DNA of 64,000 bases, from NCBI GenBank assembly GCA_025618425.1, contig CM046832.1, positions 18,075,608-18,139,607 of the forward strand, read 5' to 3'. How positions within the stretch are numbered: the first letter of the stretch is position 1; each line of letters starts with the position of its first letter. This stretch comes from Heliocidaris tuberculata. Lineage: Eukaryota; Echinodermata; Echinoidea; Camarodonta; Echinometridae. Position numbers and translations under genes: made by a program. Of the stretch, positions 1-14,100 are shown piece after piece. A model generated the notes under the pieces. The model did not search any database, was not told the DNA's origin, and worked only from the letters and a program-made list of their open reading frames with translations.

Positions 1-346
1 TCTACCCCCATCCCAGTTGTGAGCAATAGTATTTGCATCATGGTTCTAAATTCCTTATCATAATATTGATTTAATTACATAATTCTAAGACCAAATATTC
101 TAGTAGGTGAGTTTATGTGCACGCATATTATAGCCTTAAAGAAATAGAACTGCATGGTCCCACACATCAGTGTTTTATATTTTGTACCAGACATATAAGG
201 CAGTGTCCTCTAATCTATAATGTGTTTCTTAGTAGAGTCAAATTCAAGTGAAAGTTTGCGACTGATAGGTAGTCATGAGTTCCTGTAACAGTCTCTTCTT
301 TGTCAAATTATAGTTCAACCATTTCTTTGTATTATCCTTTCTTCAG
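1..346 (+). other. Intron of KMT2C/D (upstream part cut by window)
   Basis: A/T-rich non-coding DNA ending in a pyrimidine tract and cttcag acceptor. Nothing else seen. Confidence 0.7.
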
Positions 347-493
347 ACCTGGATATTGATAGCATAGATGCTGAAGCTACACAGTCTAGTACAACAGAAC
401 AGAATGGACATACAACTCAACCCAGCTCAAGTTCAGATCATATGAATGAGCTTGATTCGTTGCTTTCATATAACCTACATATTGTTCCTGAAG
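347..493 (+). CDS. KMT2C/D: KMT2C/D exon w1
   Basis: The acceptor is cttcag and the donor gaag|gtatgc. The frame starts after two bases and ends in phase 1. It encodes an acidic, serine-rich linker with DLDIDSIDAE and NELDSLLSYN. No known domain is visible; the position matches the region between the PHD clusters and the HMG box. Confidence 0.85.
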
Positions 494-3400
494 GTATGCA
501 TTTTTGAAAGCTTATAGTATTATTTTGCTCCATGAAAGTAGCAGTTTTAGTTTATTAAGGAGTTACACCCTCAATCAATCAGCAAAAAATAAGTTTTGCA
601 CTAGAGGGATACTTGAATTTTGGTAAAGTATGTGCCTTTTTTTTAACTGGAAAAAGAAAGAAACTTGATACAGAACATCAGTACACTGTAAAAGTGAATT
701 TTGTCTCTTTATAGTTGGAAGATATACCAACTATTTTTTCCTACATTCAGTGAGAGTTTGTTGCAATTTCTAAATTGTTCACCTCTTGTATTTCCATATT
801 GTGTGTTCTCATTGTCAGATTTGGCTCACATAGACAGTAAGGAGGTTGAGGATCTGTTCTCAGGGGTACTTAGTCCAGAGGGTCAGCACCACGCTGGCTC
901 TACCAACACACCAACCTCAGGTAACACCAGGATAATCATTTCAGAGCTCAACATTAGCAGTTGCCCGGGTGCAGTTTATATCCAAAATCCACCAGGGAAA
1001 CTTAGTCTTCCCTATGTTGCCTATATAGCAACTTCATAATCTTTGCACCATTTGTTGTTTCAAGTGAATTTATTGCGGTTCTTTGTATACTACCACCAAA
1101 AGTTGAATTTGGCAACCTAAGCAATCATCTAGGTTGCCTGACTGGCAACCCAAAGAAAAAGTTAAGAGAGAGCTTGAATAATGTGAACTGCTTTACTGCA
1201 GGATAACTACCCTCTCAATGGGGGAAAAAAAGGGGATTAGCGATATAAGTGCGACGTTAGATTTTCATTTGTGCCAACCTTTCAGTATACTTTACTGTAT
1301 GGATATCTTTTCATGTGGAACTGCTTGACACTTTAGACTATATCTTGGTTTTCTTATGTTAAATGCCTACAACAATGTTGATAATGTAACACTTTTTATA
1401 CTACTTGTTTACATGAGATAGAGTTGATCATTATTACAGAAATGTATTATCCGTAATCATATGAGTTAATTCATAAGACCTGCAAGGGATTGATATTTAC
1501 TGAAAACAAATTTTTGATAAATTCTGTAGATGTAAATTAATTTTCGATTGACTGCAACATGAGATTTGTATTCGCTTGAGTTGAAAAACTTGAAGAGAAC
1601 TTGACTGATGTGAGTAATTTATAGCTAACTAATTTTGTGTAAAATAATTTCTTTTAGGTGTTGATAGTAATTCAGCTAACACTGCTACGTCAAGCACAGT
1701 CTCCCAACACCCGCAACAACACCACCACCATCATCATCATCAGCAACCACTCCAGAAGCAACCTCTACCACACCTCCCACTTACACAACAGCTTGTACAA
1801 GCAGCCAGTGTTGGTCACTCAGTAGCAAAGTAAGAATACAGTCAGATCATTGTTGTAATATATTTTATCAAACTTCTGAGTACTTAACCATTTTTAAAGT
1901 ATTTTTTTTCTCAATCATGTGGAGTACTTATCACAGTGTAAGGTCATTATCTCAGTCCTTCGAATACTTTTTTTTGTCAGTTGAAGTTCATTTTCTCAAA
2001 CCCTGGGAGTAATTACGGTAGTTGCCATACATTATTTCAAAAGTGTGAGTACACATCACTTTTGAAGTGTATTGTATCAAATTACATGTATGTGTAAAAT
2101 TAGTGATTCATTAGTAATCTTTGTATCTTAAACTTGCTTTGCAGTCCTGCTTTCAGTCCAGACTTTGCTGAGCCACCTAGTCCTTGGCCCGGAGGGGGTG
2201 GAAGTGGTGAGACTGATGGAGAAACACTGTCTTACAATCAGCGCAACATCAAGAAGTGGGAGAAGGATGAACCTCTTGGTAACCAAGCAACCATCTCACC
2301 TGTCCTCTATGCAAATATCAACTACCCTGATCTCAAGAAGGATTTTCCAGGTTGGTTTGCAAGAAGTCTAATTCTAGGACTAAACAATGTAATGACCCTC
2401 TCATACAAGCAACAAGCATTTTGTCAGTGATCGTGTGATCACTGCAGGAATCAGTCTTGAAAGAATTTGTTTGCATAATATATGGCATAATATACAAAAA
2501 TTCTGGCAGTGAATATCTTGTACATGTTTGAAATGCAGTGAAAACTTTTCAACTGATATTTTTTGAATAATATTCACCATATCTCACATTAAAATCATTT
2601 TAATTAATGATCAATTGATTACACATAGATGAACACAGGCATAAATCATATTTGATAGGCTATGGCAGATAACAATCAAGCTAAGTTGAAATAAATGTTA
2701 TGGTTCGTTCATTTGTAGATGATTATTATTTTGGAGTTGAAAACATAAACATGATTTTGTCCTTGGCAGACTGGCCTTCAAGAGCAAAGCAGATTGCAAA
2801 ATTATGGAGAAAAGCAGGCTCTGGAAACAAGAAACCATTCTTGGTAAGTAGCAACAACTCAAAATACAATTTTGTTTTCCTTATGTACATCATTTCCCTC
2901 ATGTCGTTCACTTCCATCCAAGTGCAAAAGATCACCCATTTCCATTAAATGCATCCAAAAGAGAGTGTTGAAATGCCTTTTGTCACCTAGTTAATTTGCT
3001 GTATGCTCCCAATTCTTATTTTTCTTTCTTTTTGTATTTCCTTGGATTGGCGTGAATAAAGAGGATAGGGATACGAAAGTAGACTCATGTCTGTAAATTC
3101 CATCAGACAAAATTATTTTAGGGTTAGCTTTCAAGATATATATTGATCTGTAGTGCTTACAATTCCTTCAATGTAGGTAACAGAATGTCAAAATAGAACC
3201 CACCCCAGAAAAAGAAAAAGAAAAAGAAAAAAAACCCTGCAAAAAATGATAAGCAATGAACATATAGTAATCATTAGGTTTGATGTGCAGCTGTCTAACA
3301 CCAAAAGCATGTGCGTGCATGCAAAGAAAAAGAACTATATTTGATTAATAGCTACCTTTCTGTAATTGTGCATCTGATATGACGAGTTGAGAAAAAAGTT

Positions 3401-5084
3401 CCCAGTAGTTGTTTTGCAGTTTTCCTTATAGTCTGTGCTTAATTTCAGGATTACGGATGTAGGTAATTAAGGTGTTGATGCAACAACTTATTTACCTCTT
3501 AGTTAGATGTTTGACATTGTCTTCACTGGTTATATAAATCATTTATATGCATGACATGATACAAATGTAGCTCAGAAACCATAGCCCAATGTGTATTCTA
3601 TTTTCAGTTGTCCAGCCTTTCACTCATATATATACAATTTTATTTGCAACCCTCAAGTTTATTCAATATAGCTTCTTTCATTAAGAAAAAAAAAATCTTG
3701 ATTTTGTTTTTTTTTATAGTTATCTTTTATGGTGAGGAAAGAATTGAACATGAATTTATTTCATATACTTTCATGAAAATAGCAAGAGAACTTCAGACAA
3801 TGAAAAAATAGTACTTGTTATGATGTGAATTATTTGTTTTCATGTTGTATCGGGACATGTAACATTAAGTGATTTGGTAGGAGAGAAAAGAGCAGAATTT
3901 TTTCATTTTTCTTTCCTGCAAATTATGGCGAACATGGATTGTACGAGAACAGAACAGTGTTGTAATATATGTTCAGTTACTGTGTTACATGTATAACAAC
4001 ATAAAGACATTCATCATAGATTGTTTTCATTTAAAGGAAGATTTACTTCTGTTAGATTGGAAAAAATGTGCTCAGATTGCAAACGATGACATTCATTAAT
4101 GCCTATTGTGGAACATCATCTTTGAAGGTTAAATCTTCCATAATTAGGCAACATGTTAAGCTGGAAATTTGTGACATAGATCACTTATCTATTTAGTCTT
4201 TGTAATCTTCATTGGTGTAGAAGCAAGTGTTGCATTAAAAAGATACCAATGTAACATGTAAACAAGTCTTTTTAGTTCCACCTCAAATATCTAACATGCT
4301 CAATTTTGAAGACAAATTGAATTCATATTGTTTTATCATCTATATCCAAAGCCATGTGTTCTATTGTCTGTTGAAAAAAAAAAATATATCATGCATGTTC
4401 ACCAGCAACCATTGTTTTCAGCATGTGTTGGCCCTTTTGCCTCCCCACTTTTTCCTCCTACCACTCTTGCAGCAACGTGCGAGGGAGAATCGTGCAGCAC
4501 AACGCATAAAGGAAGCTCAGAAGGTATGCTCTACACTCTGTCAAATCCATTCATACTGCTGCTATCTTTCTCATCCCTATCATGCTGCATTTGATATTTT
4601 ACTTGCTGGTGACTGCACTCTCAACACTTTAGATTGCAGGCTATTCTTAGGGTTTACATTTACCGCAAGTAAAATCTTGTCAGATTTCAAATTTATATTA
4701 GTGAATTTAGCTCTATCTTCGTTGCACTATGTTCAGCAGATGGTTTCTCCTTTGTTTTATTTCCTTTCCCTTTTTTCCCCAATTAGTTAGTTTAGGATGT
4801 AAGATTTAGAAGTATGGAGAGAGGGTATCTAACGTCCTAAGTTGGACTTAGGGCGATGTCTCTTTTTCTTGATTATATCAATAGTTTGGGGATTTACTAA
4901 AAATACCTTAACGCACACAAAAGTAAGTTATTATACGATTCTTTTTGCCATAAATGCAAATTAAATCAAATTAATTCTAAACATATACTAACATTTTGAA
5001 TCCATTAATTCTTTGTAACTTCATTTTGCACTGATATACGTATATACAATAAAAAAAAAAAAAAATCACCTTTTAGTTGAATCT

Positions 5085-5130
<46 letters not shown>

Positions 5131-8100
5131 AAAATTCTTGGTGATAAAAACCTTCTGTTGTATGACATAAACATAAGGAATTTTTTAGGGAACCAGTTGG
5201 GTTTTTCTCATATTTGTCAAATTTGAATTTTATAATAGCTGTGGTTAATTGAACATAAAGTATTGTTTTTTATAGAATAAGATAAATCATTTGCTTACAT
5301 AGAACATAGTGAAGTGTTTTTAACAAAAGAATCCATTTGTCTTTTAGAAGAAGACTATTGGAAAGATAAAAAAGACCCAAGATTTTCATATTTTTTTTCT
5401 GGATTTGTGATATTTTCTTTTATTTTAGATATCTGTCTCTTTTAATGATTTCTTATTTTTTAAACAAAAAAAATAATTAAGCTATTGTGTGATTGTGCAA
5501 GATTTATGAAGGCATGTAAGCTGCATTATAACCTTAATTTGGTGTGCATGTGTATGTGATTGTCATATTATTCCCCTTGTGCCCACATTATCAATGAAAT
5601 GTTGGGTAATTTAAAGAGTTTCAATGAGCTACAATATCTCTTTCCAATTGGGATCAGATACATGTATACATTTCTTATAAAACTGAAGTTAGAAGAGTGA
5701 GGATAACAAATGCAACAACAAAAGTAAGTATTAGGAGGAGTAAATATGTATTAGCAATGAAGTATGAGCACAATAAATGATACCAACCTAAATTTTAACT
5801 AATGATAAGGGATTACAGTGGAACCTCCTTATAACAAACTCCTTGGGACCAAGGAAATTACCTCTTTATATTGAAACCTTGTTATGTCAGGGCTAAAAAA
5901 CAATAGAATACAAAGAAATAGGACCCGGCAAAATTACTTTGTTATAACAAGAGTTTGTTATAATAGTGTTCTTTATAATGAGGTTTCACTGCACTGGGTG
6001 TAGAAAAAAGCTGTTATTATCAGAAGTCGACATGAAACTCACCAAACCCCAAATAAAGAAGTTTCAATTTTTTCCAAAATGCATTTATGTATGGAGTACT
6101 TAAACCTAAATTTAGGTCTTGCCACATCTTATTCATTCCTTTGATTTTCATTTTTGTCCGAGACGACACAAATCACTGTAAAGTAAATCTAATTGGAACA
6201 GTTTAGGAAAAGAAAAAAAAAATTGGTAATAAGTTGATATTTTTCCCCATCAGATTTAAGAAGGAAAGAAAATTTAATCAAGTTAGCTTATCAAAATAAT
6301 TCACCCCTATTCATGCTGAGACTTTCTTTTCAAACCCATTTTTTTAGATTCACCAGCAAAAGCGTCAAAAGTTTGATGGAAGTTTGATAAGTGAAACCCA
6401 GGATGGGACAAGCATCAGGCAGTCACAGCAGCAGCAGCAGCAGCAGCAATTGCAGCAGAATCAGCAACCATCTACCCCAATCCCTCAGGCACAACGAAGC
6501 CCCAAGTCAATGCCAGGCACACCTATACCAGGCACACCTCTACCAGGAACACCCATGTCTCCTGCTACTGGTAAGCATCAAATCCAATGGAATCAATATC
6601 AATATTGATAATTTTAGTTATGCAAAAAGCATGAACTAAAATTATTATAACAATTGTAATCAAAATCATCACTTTCAAAATGGAAAGCTATGACACTGTG
6701 TGTAGAGGCAACATTTTCATACTCAAAATTTTATTGTGAAGAAACATCTCATTTTTTTTAATGGTATCATAAAGCCTTTAGATTATTTGTGGTATTCTGT
6801 GTTTAAACAATAATTCTGTTCATTTCTAAAACTCTTGCTAGTGCATTGTAATTTGCTGTTATAGGATAGTTTAATCTACAGTGACAATCTTTGATTTTAG
6901 CATATTCTTTTCAGTGGGTGAGTTGATGAAATTTTATTCCCACATTGGTGTGAATTATGTCTAATAGATCATAGTAGACCCTTCATTTTATTGCAGAATA
7001 TTACAAAATATAAATCAAAACAAATTTATTTGATTTTTGGAACTAACAGTCTTGTGAATTAAAGTGTAGTACCTGGGAAGTTATTGTATGTTTATCTATT
7101 TCTTCAGCAGAACTGCCACATTCCAGCTTGATGAATGCGAACAGTCAAGCCCTATCTGGTCATTCTGGACTTCCTGTTCATATGCCACTGTCCAACCAGT
7201 CACCAGGAGGAGCCATGAATGTGGATTCCATGCCTCCATCTCCTATGGTAGCACAAACCTCCAACATCCATCTCCAGTCTGGAAGGAGTGGGACACCCAG
7301 CATGATACCAGGAAGATCTCCTCACCATTCAGAGGAGATAAGCCATGGTGTGGTGGGTGCTGTCAACACACACCAGCAGCACTTGGCATCCCTGATAGGA
7401 GGACAAGGAGCTCCTTCAACATCATCCAGTGATCACTTGCCTGTGTCTAACAACCAGTCCATAATTGATAGGCTTCAGTCTCCTGGAATGCCTCATGGCT
7501 CTGCATCACAAGTGCCTCCTGGGATTGGGAACATGTCCCCAGCACATGCAATGTCAGTGGGGTCTCCAGCTCATGCGATGCCAGTGGATATGCCCATTCA
7601 GTCTCCTCAACAGGCTCCTTTCATGAAAAACCAAGTATTTCCAGATGGCACTGGCAACCAAAGTTTGTCACCTGCAGCTTCTGCAGCCCCTGCTGACAGG
7701 GTCGGAATGAATGATGGTAACAAGCATGCACAAAAACAGCATATTCGACAGTTGTTAGTGAGACAGCAGGAGAAACGTCGTATGCGTCGTGAGCAGCAAC
7801 AAATGCAAAATCAAAATTGGAGTGGAGAATCACACCAGCGTCCACCTCCACCCTATCCAGCTAATACTCCATCAGATCAAATATCTCCAGCTACAAATAC
7901 TGAGCAAGTAAACTCCTTTCCTGCGACACCAGGGACACCAGGGACACCGGGCACTCCAAGGCCAGGAGAAGGGCCCCCATCATTTGTGAACCAAAGACCG
8001 CAGGAACAGTTCAGTATGACTCCAGAGCAGACAGATGAAGCCTGGAGGCAAGGGCAGTTTGCTACAGGACTTCAGCGTAGACCCAGTGACAGTGGAAGTC

Positions 8101-11100
8101 GCATGTCTGGACCAGCACAGTTTATTGAATTGAGAAGATTTGAGCAAGGGGCAAGACTGCCAGTGTCAGGGCCATCTCTGTCACCAAGACCACGCAACAT
8201 TGCCCTGCTCCAAGAGAAGCTGCATCAAAGAGCTTTACAACAACGAACTACCTTAGTTGGATCAAATCCATTAGATCCCTATGATCATATGGTCAGGCAG
8301 CAGGCCCATAGTAGGACACCTACTCCAAGACAAGTAATGACACATCCAAACTTCCATGGCAGGCCATCCATGATGTCTCCTATGGGAGATCACCCAGCTC
8401 AACAACCTCATTTGCCATTCCAACAGCCAACTCCTCCTTTCCAAGGTCAAAACAGTAATGCAATTCAAAATCACCAACCAAGAATACATAATGCAATCAC
8501 TGCTCAACAACCAGGGACTTTGCAGAGTGACCTTCAATTGCCACCAAGCCAAGATCCAGCAATGACACCACAGCAGGAGGACCATGATGCACAATTGGAA
8601 GATCTGTTGTCTGGTGAACTAGATCTCATTGACTTTGCAGGTACTGACTTGGACACAAATAAACATTCTGCAGAAAATCAACAACTCTTCAAAGATTTTG
8701 GTTTGAGTGATGAGGCTCTTGATGAAACAGGCACTGCAAGTAACACTCCTAAAGATTCAAATTCATCAAAGATTGAAAATGGCATACTATCTACTGCTCC
8801 AGAGAACAATCAAGTACAATCTACCTCCACTGCGGGAGCTAGTTTGGAAAAGGAAAATGATAAAGTTCCTGAAGACCGGCCTGCTGCTAATGAGCCCAAA
8901 CAACAGACTGATAATTCCAGCTTACCTGTCGATCCACAAAAGACGGAAGAAACCAGGAGCTCAGGAAGCAAAGATCCACCTGATATTGGGAGAGACATTT
9001 CAACTACAGTAAGCAGTAACACTTCTGAGGAATCATTGTCTAAAGGTTTGATGAATCATGATGATAAGTTGTCAACACAATCTCAAGAAGAGTCTTCAAA
9101 ACCTTCTACTGATAAAGGTGCAACAGAGAAAGCTGTTGTTCATACTGACAGCACAAGTACTTCAGCATCTACTCCTAGTGTCCCTTTATCAACCTCAGCC
9201 TCTGCCTTACAAACAAGTACCTCTGTTACAGTCGCTGCAAGTTCCAGTGAGGCTCTCACTACGCCCACTACTTCATTGGGCCTGGCAAAAATCAAAGTAG
9301 AGGCAACAGAAAATTCTCAAACTAATTGTGAGAGCACTAATGCTGTAACCACTGTGTCTGGGGAGTTAACAGCAACAACAAGTGGTTCTCAATCTCTGGA
9401 GAAACAGCAGTCCTGTAACCAGGGACCTCAAGACGTACATAGTTCAGAGATGTCATCAGCTGGAACAAAAACAACATTGGGCTCTTCTGTTAGCACTACA
9501 AGAGGGGATATCCCAACGATTGATCAGATAACTGCCCACATTCCTGGTCCTGTATCAAGCACTCAGTCCAACAGTACTTCTCAACTGCCAGTTGCTTCAA
9601 TTGCCTCTCAGACCACAATGACCCCTCAGCCTCCAACCAGTGAGAGCAATGAGCTACAGACCAGTCAAGGTTTGGGAACAAACACTGTGGATACGCCTTC
9701 ACTCAGCTGTAGTAATTCATCGCAGAGAAGACCACCTCTGCTCCATGAGCAACCTCTTCTTCTTCAGGATCTACTTGAGAAAGAGAAGAGAGAGCAACAG
9801 AAGCTACAGCAACAATCAGGAAATGTGGAAGCCGCAATCTCAGGGAAGGTTGATCCAAAGAGCAAGATCCAAGGGTCTGATCCATTTTTGGATAATCTTG
9901 ATCTGGAAAGACTGCAGGCTGAAGCAAAGATGATTGCTAAAGGTATGATTTACAGCTTTCTAATTTTTGTTAAAAGAAATACTATTCACATCAATATTTG
10001 TCTGTGCAAAACTCTGGGTGGTGTTAATTGCAAAACTGTATGTGAAATGTATTCCATGCCTTATGGAATGCTTGACATGTGTTTTCTGTCTATAAAAATC
10101 GTTCACATGATTTTTAGGGGGTGGGCTCAGGTTACGTATAGAATGATATCAAGCATTATAAACAAAGTGATTGGATTGTCTTTTGAATATCACATGATTG
10201 CTTGCAAAATTTAAGAAGAATTAACAAAACTTTTAGGATATAATTCCTATTTTCTCTTTGTTACTTTTCATCTACAGAAACTGAAGACTTTACTATCAAG
10301 CCACCGGGTCCCCATGCACAGCTTTTACTTGCCATGAATCGTCAATATCAGGTGCAAATGCAACAACGTCACTTGGCAGAGCAGCAACCAGGAACCAACG
10401 TGCCATTGATGCCTCCTGCTTCTCCAGGAATACGACCACCCAGGACTCCTCAAGCTGTAGACTTTGCCAGTGTTGACTCGATCAAGGATCCAATCCGGAG
10501 CAATAGCACAGATCTGTTCAAGCAAGGACAGTCGGTGCCTCCTCAAGGAATGCAGGGAATGTCGCACATGAATGCCCACGGACAAGAGATGGGTCCATTT
10601 TCCCCTGGCCACCCCCAAATGCCCAGTTTTCCACCAGGACCAAGGTTTACTGCTCATGAAAACATCCAGACACATCCCAGTCCGGGACCCGTCTCACCGA
10701 TGTCGCCTATGACCCAGAATCACTTTGGAATAAGGCCCAGGGGACCCATGGTGGTACAGAATTCTGGAATAGTAGGACGCCCACCAATGCCAGGATCTGG
10801 CATACATATGCAAGGTGGACTTGCTGGTGATCAGATGCAGATGCAGATGCATGGCATGCAAAGACTTCCTGGGCCTGGACAGAGAATGGGAATGCCAGTC
10901 ATGAACAGAATGCCTGGTCCACCTCAGGTCTCAAACTTTAGATTTCCAGGTAGATTCATGTCTCCTAACATGCAACGCATGCCATCTCCATTTTTCAGTG
11001 TTGGAATGGATGGCATGTCACATGCCATGATGAACTTTGATCCGTATGACACCACAGAGGAAAAGGCTCCTGAAGATACCAGTACTCCAGAGTATGAAGA

Positions 11101-14100
11101 ATGGATATTTAACAAAGACAGGAAATTACAACTCAGGTTGAAGTTCTTTGAAAATGAAGTTGGTAAAGAGAGAAAAAAGAAGAAAGCTCTGACATCAAGA
11201 CAGCGAGCCTGTCGAAAGAACAACAAGGCATTTCCTGAAAATGACAGGCTTGAATTGGAAGCTGTGCAGCAGAGACATTCCAAGCAGCAGAAGTTCTTGG
11301 AAAATGTTCGCAAGCAGCAAAGGCAGCATGCTATTCTCTTGCAAGAATTCCGCATGAAGCAGCAACAGAAACTATCATCAAACCATTCACCCTTGGGTCA
11401 TCATAACCCGATGATGCAAGGGATGATGTCACCTCAAGGACTCATGATGCAAGGGCAAGGTCCAAATCCTGGCATGCACAGTCCTATGATGGGAGGGCAA
11501 CAACCTACTCTTATACCACCAGGTGGGACATCACCCAATTTACCCCAGCAGATGCTGATCAACCAAGGAATGTCCATGCAGTCTCCATCTCCGTCCATGA
11601 TGCAAGGGCCTCAATCTGGAATGATGCCAAGTGGGATGCCCCAAAGTCAGATGATGGGCCATGTTTCACAGCAAATTCAGCATCCTATGCGATCACCTCC
11701 ATTTGCTGTTAGATCTGGCCAGCAGTCTCCAATGATGCATGGAAACCAAATAATGCCAGCTGGAAATGGAGGGATAATGGTCATGCCTGGACAGACAAGT
11801 CCGATGGTTTCAAATTCAATTATGCAAGGCAGCAACCCAATGAGTCAGGCTTCAATGATGCCAAACAGCAGGCAGCCATCTCCGCTCTTGCCTGGAAGTA
11901 ATCCACAGACCCCAATGATGCCTGGCAGTAAACCCTCAACTCCTATGATCCCTATCAATAGTCCACAGACCCCAGGTATGCAAGGAGCTAACCAATCGAA
12001 CCTGTTACCTGGAGGCATGAACATGCCACGTGGTACAAATCCACAGCAGATACCTGTTCAACCTTCTCAGCAATCACCAATGTCACATCCATCCCACCAG
12101 GGGAGCATAGGCCCATCTTCGCAGCAGCAGTCTCCAATGGCTGCTCAGTCACCAATGATTCCCCAGTCACCCATGGTTCCTCAATCTCCCATGGTTCCTC
12201 AGTCTCCCATGGTTCCTCAGTCTCCCATGGTCCCTCAGTCTCCCATGGTCCCTCACTCTCCCATGGTCCCTCACTCACCCATGGTTCCCCAGTCGCCTAT
12301 GGTTCATCCAGGTCAACAATCACCTGTTGTGTCATCTGGGCAGCAACAGTCTCCAATGATGATACCTCAAAGTCAGCAAAATTCTCCTGCTGTTCAAAAC
12401 AGTGAGCAGTCTCCTCTTACTGCTGGAAATCACCATTCGCCAGCTGTGACACCAAGTGTACCGTCTCCCATGGTGCAGCCAGGAGCCCAATCCCCTATGA
12501 TGCCCCATGGAGGCCAGTCACCTTTGAAGCAGGCAGGTCAGCAGTCTCCCATGGTCCTAGCTGATCAACAGTCTCCAATGGTTTCTCAGAACCAATCATC
12601 AGGGCCAAACAGCAGTCATCCATCACCTATGATGCCACCTCCTTCACCAATGATGACTCATCCTGGACAGCAGTCACCTATAGCATCATCAGCAAGTCCA
12701 TGTCCTGCACCAACTGCCAGCAATCAACTTCAAATGAAACAATCCGGAACACCAATGCAATCCCCGCTTCAATCTCCAATATCTGCCAAAACATTAGCAC
12801 AGCAACCTTCACTTGAAAAGCGCATGCAAATCAATATCGGACAAGACAACAATCCATTTAGTGAAACATTCCAACAAAGAGAGAGAATGGAGAGACTGCG
12901 CGAACAGCACGAGAGACAAAGATTACAGCTTGCTCAGGAACTGGAGCATGTAAGGGCTATGCAGAGATATGAACAGCAGCAACAACAACTTGGTGCATCA
13001 CATATGTTCGGTCAGACCAGGCTTCCTGGTCCGCATCAAGTACAACAGCAAGGCAACATGGGCCAATTCAGCCAGATGCACAATCCAGGCATGGTGTCAC
13101 CAAGCCAAGCACCTCCAGGTCACAGCAACTCTGTTGGTGTACGTCCTCCATTTCCATCACCACAACCTCCATTGCAGTCCCCAGTGCAATCTCCATTTCC
13201 AAGGGATCCTTTACAGCCTGGAATGATGTCATCCCAAAGTTCAACTCCAACTACAGAAGGCTTCCCAATGCCACCTAGTTACCCAGGAATGCAGACCAAA
13301 GTGCCAAAGCCAAAGAAAAAGCGAGCGAAGAAGAAATCAAGCGATCCTTTTAGCCCAAATCCTACTCCAGTACATCAAAACCCTGCTGGAGTTCTTGATG
13401 AGAGTGCTGTTATGGCTGCAATAGGTCATTCGCAAGAAAAAGGTGGAATGGTAATGAGTGTACAAAATATCCTCCAGCATACTTCACCTGGAAGTGCAAC
13501 ACATCAAGCAATGCAGTCTATTATGGCTAATGATCCAACTGCAAATGTAGACCTTGCCAAACTTCAGCAGAGCCAGGCAATGTTAATGATTGGAGACATC
13601 AATGCCAAAGCTGCCAAAGATGGACTTTTGAAGAACAATCAGAATCAGCTCCTGAAGCAACTTCTGCAAGGACCTTCAATTTGTGCATCAGGAATCGTTA
13701 AATCAATCCCTAACAAGACAACTGTACAGAATCAACTAGAAAAAGTAACAGGAGAAACTGTCAATGCAGAAAGTATTCAAACCCAACAGTCATTTGATCC
13801 ATCTTTGGATATGCATGATGAAGAAGGCCCCATCAAACTCACATCAGAACAACAGAAGCAACTTGAAATTATTGAACAACTACCATATGTCAAGAAGGAT
13901 GGAAAGCCTGCTGAAAATGACCTTCAGATTCTGCTTGAAATTCACAGACAGGGGAAGATCGACTATCCTCCTCCACAAGAGTCCAAGGAAAAGGTGCCAG
14001 CACCCCCGGTAATCCCAGCCTCACCTCAACCAACAGTCAAACAGCACAAGCACAAGGAAAAGAAGAAGCACAAAGAGAAAAAGTCAAAGAAAAATAAGGA

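Larger units (their letters stand above)
494..2769 (+). other. Introns w1-w4
   Basis: Four introns (494-818, 921-1657, 1830-2144, 2351-2769) between the first five exons. All are A/T-rich. A 9-bp-stem inverted repeat (GGCAACCTA...TAGGTTGCC) sits at 1111-1138; nothing else was recognised. Confidence 0.7.
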
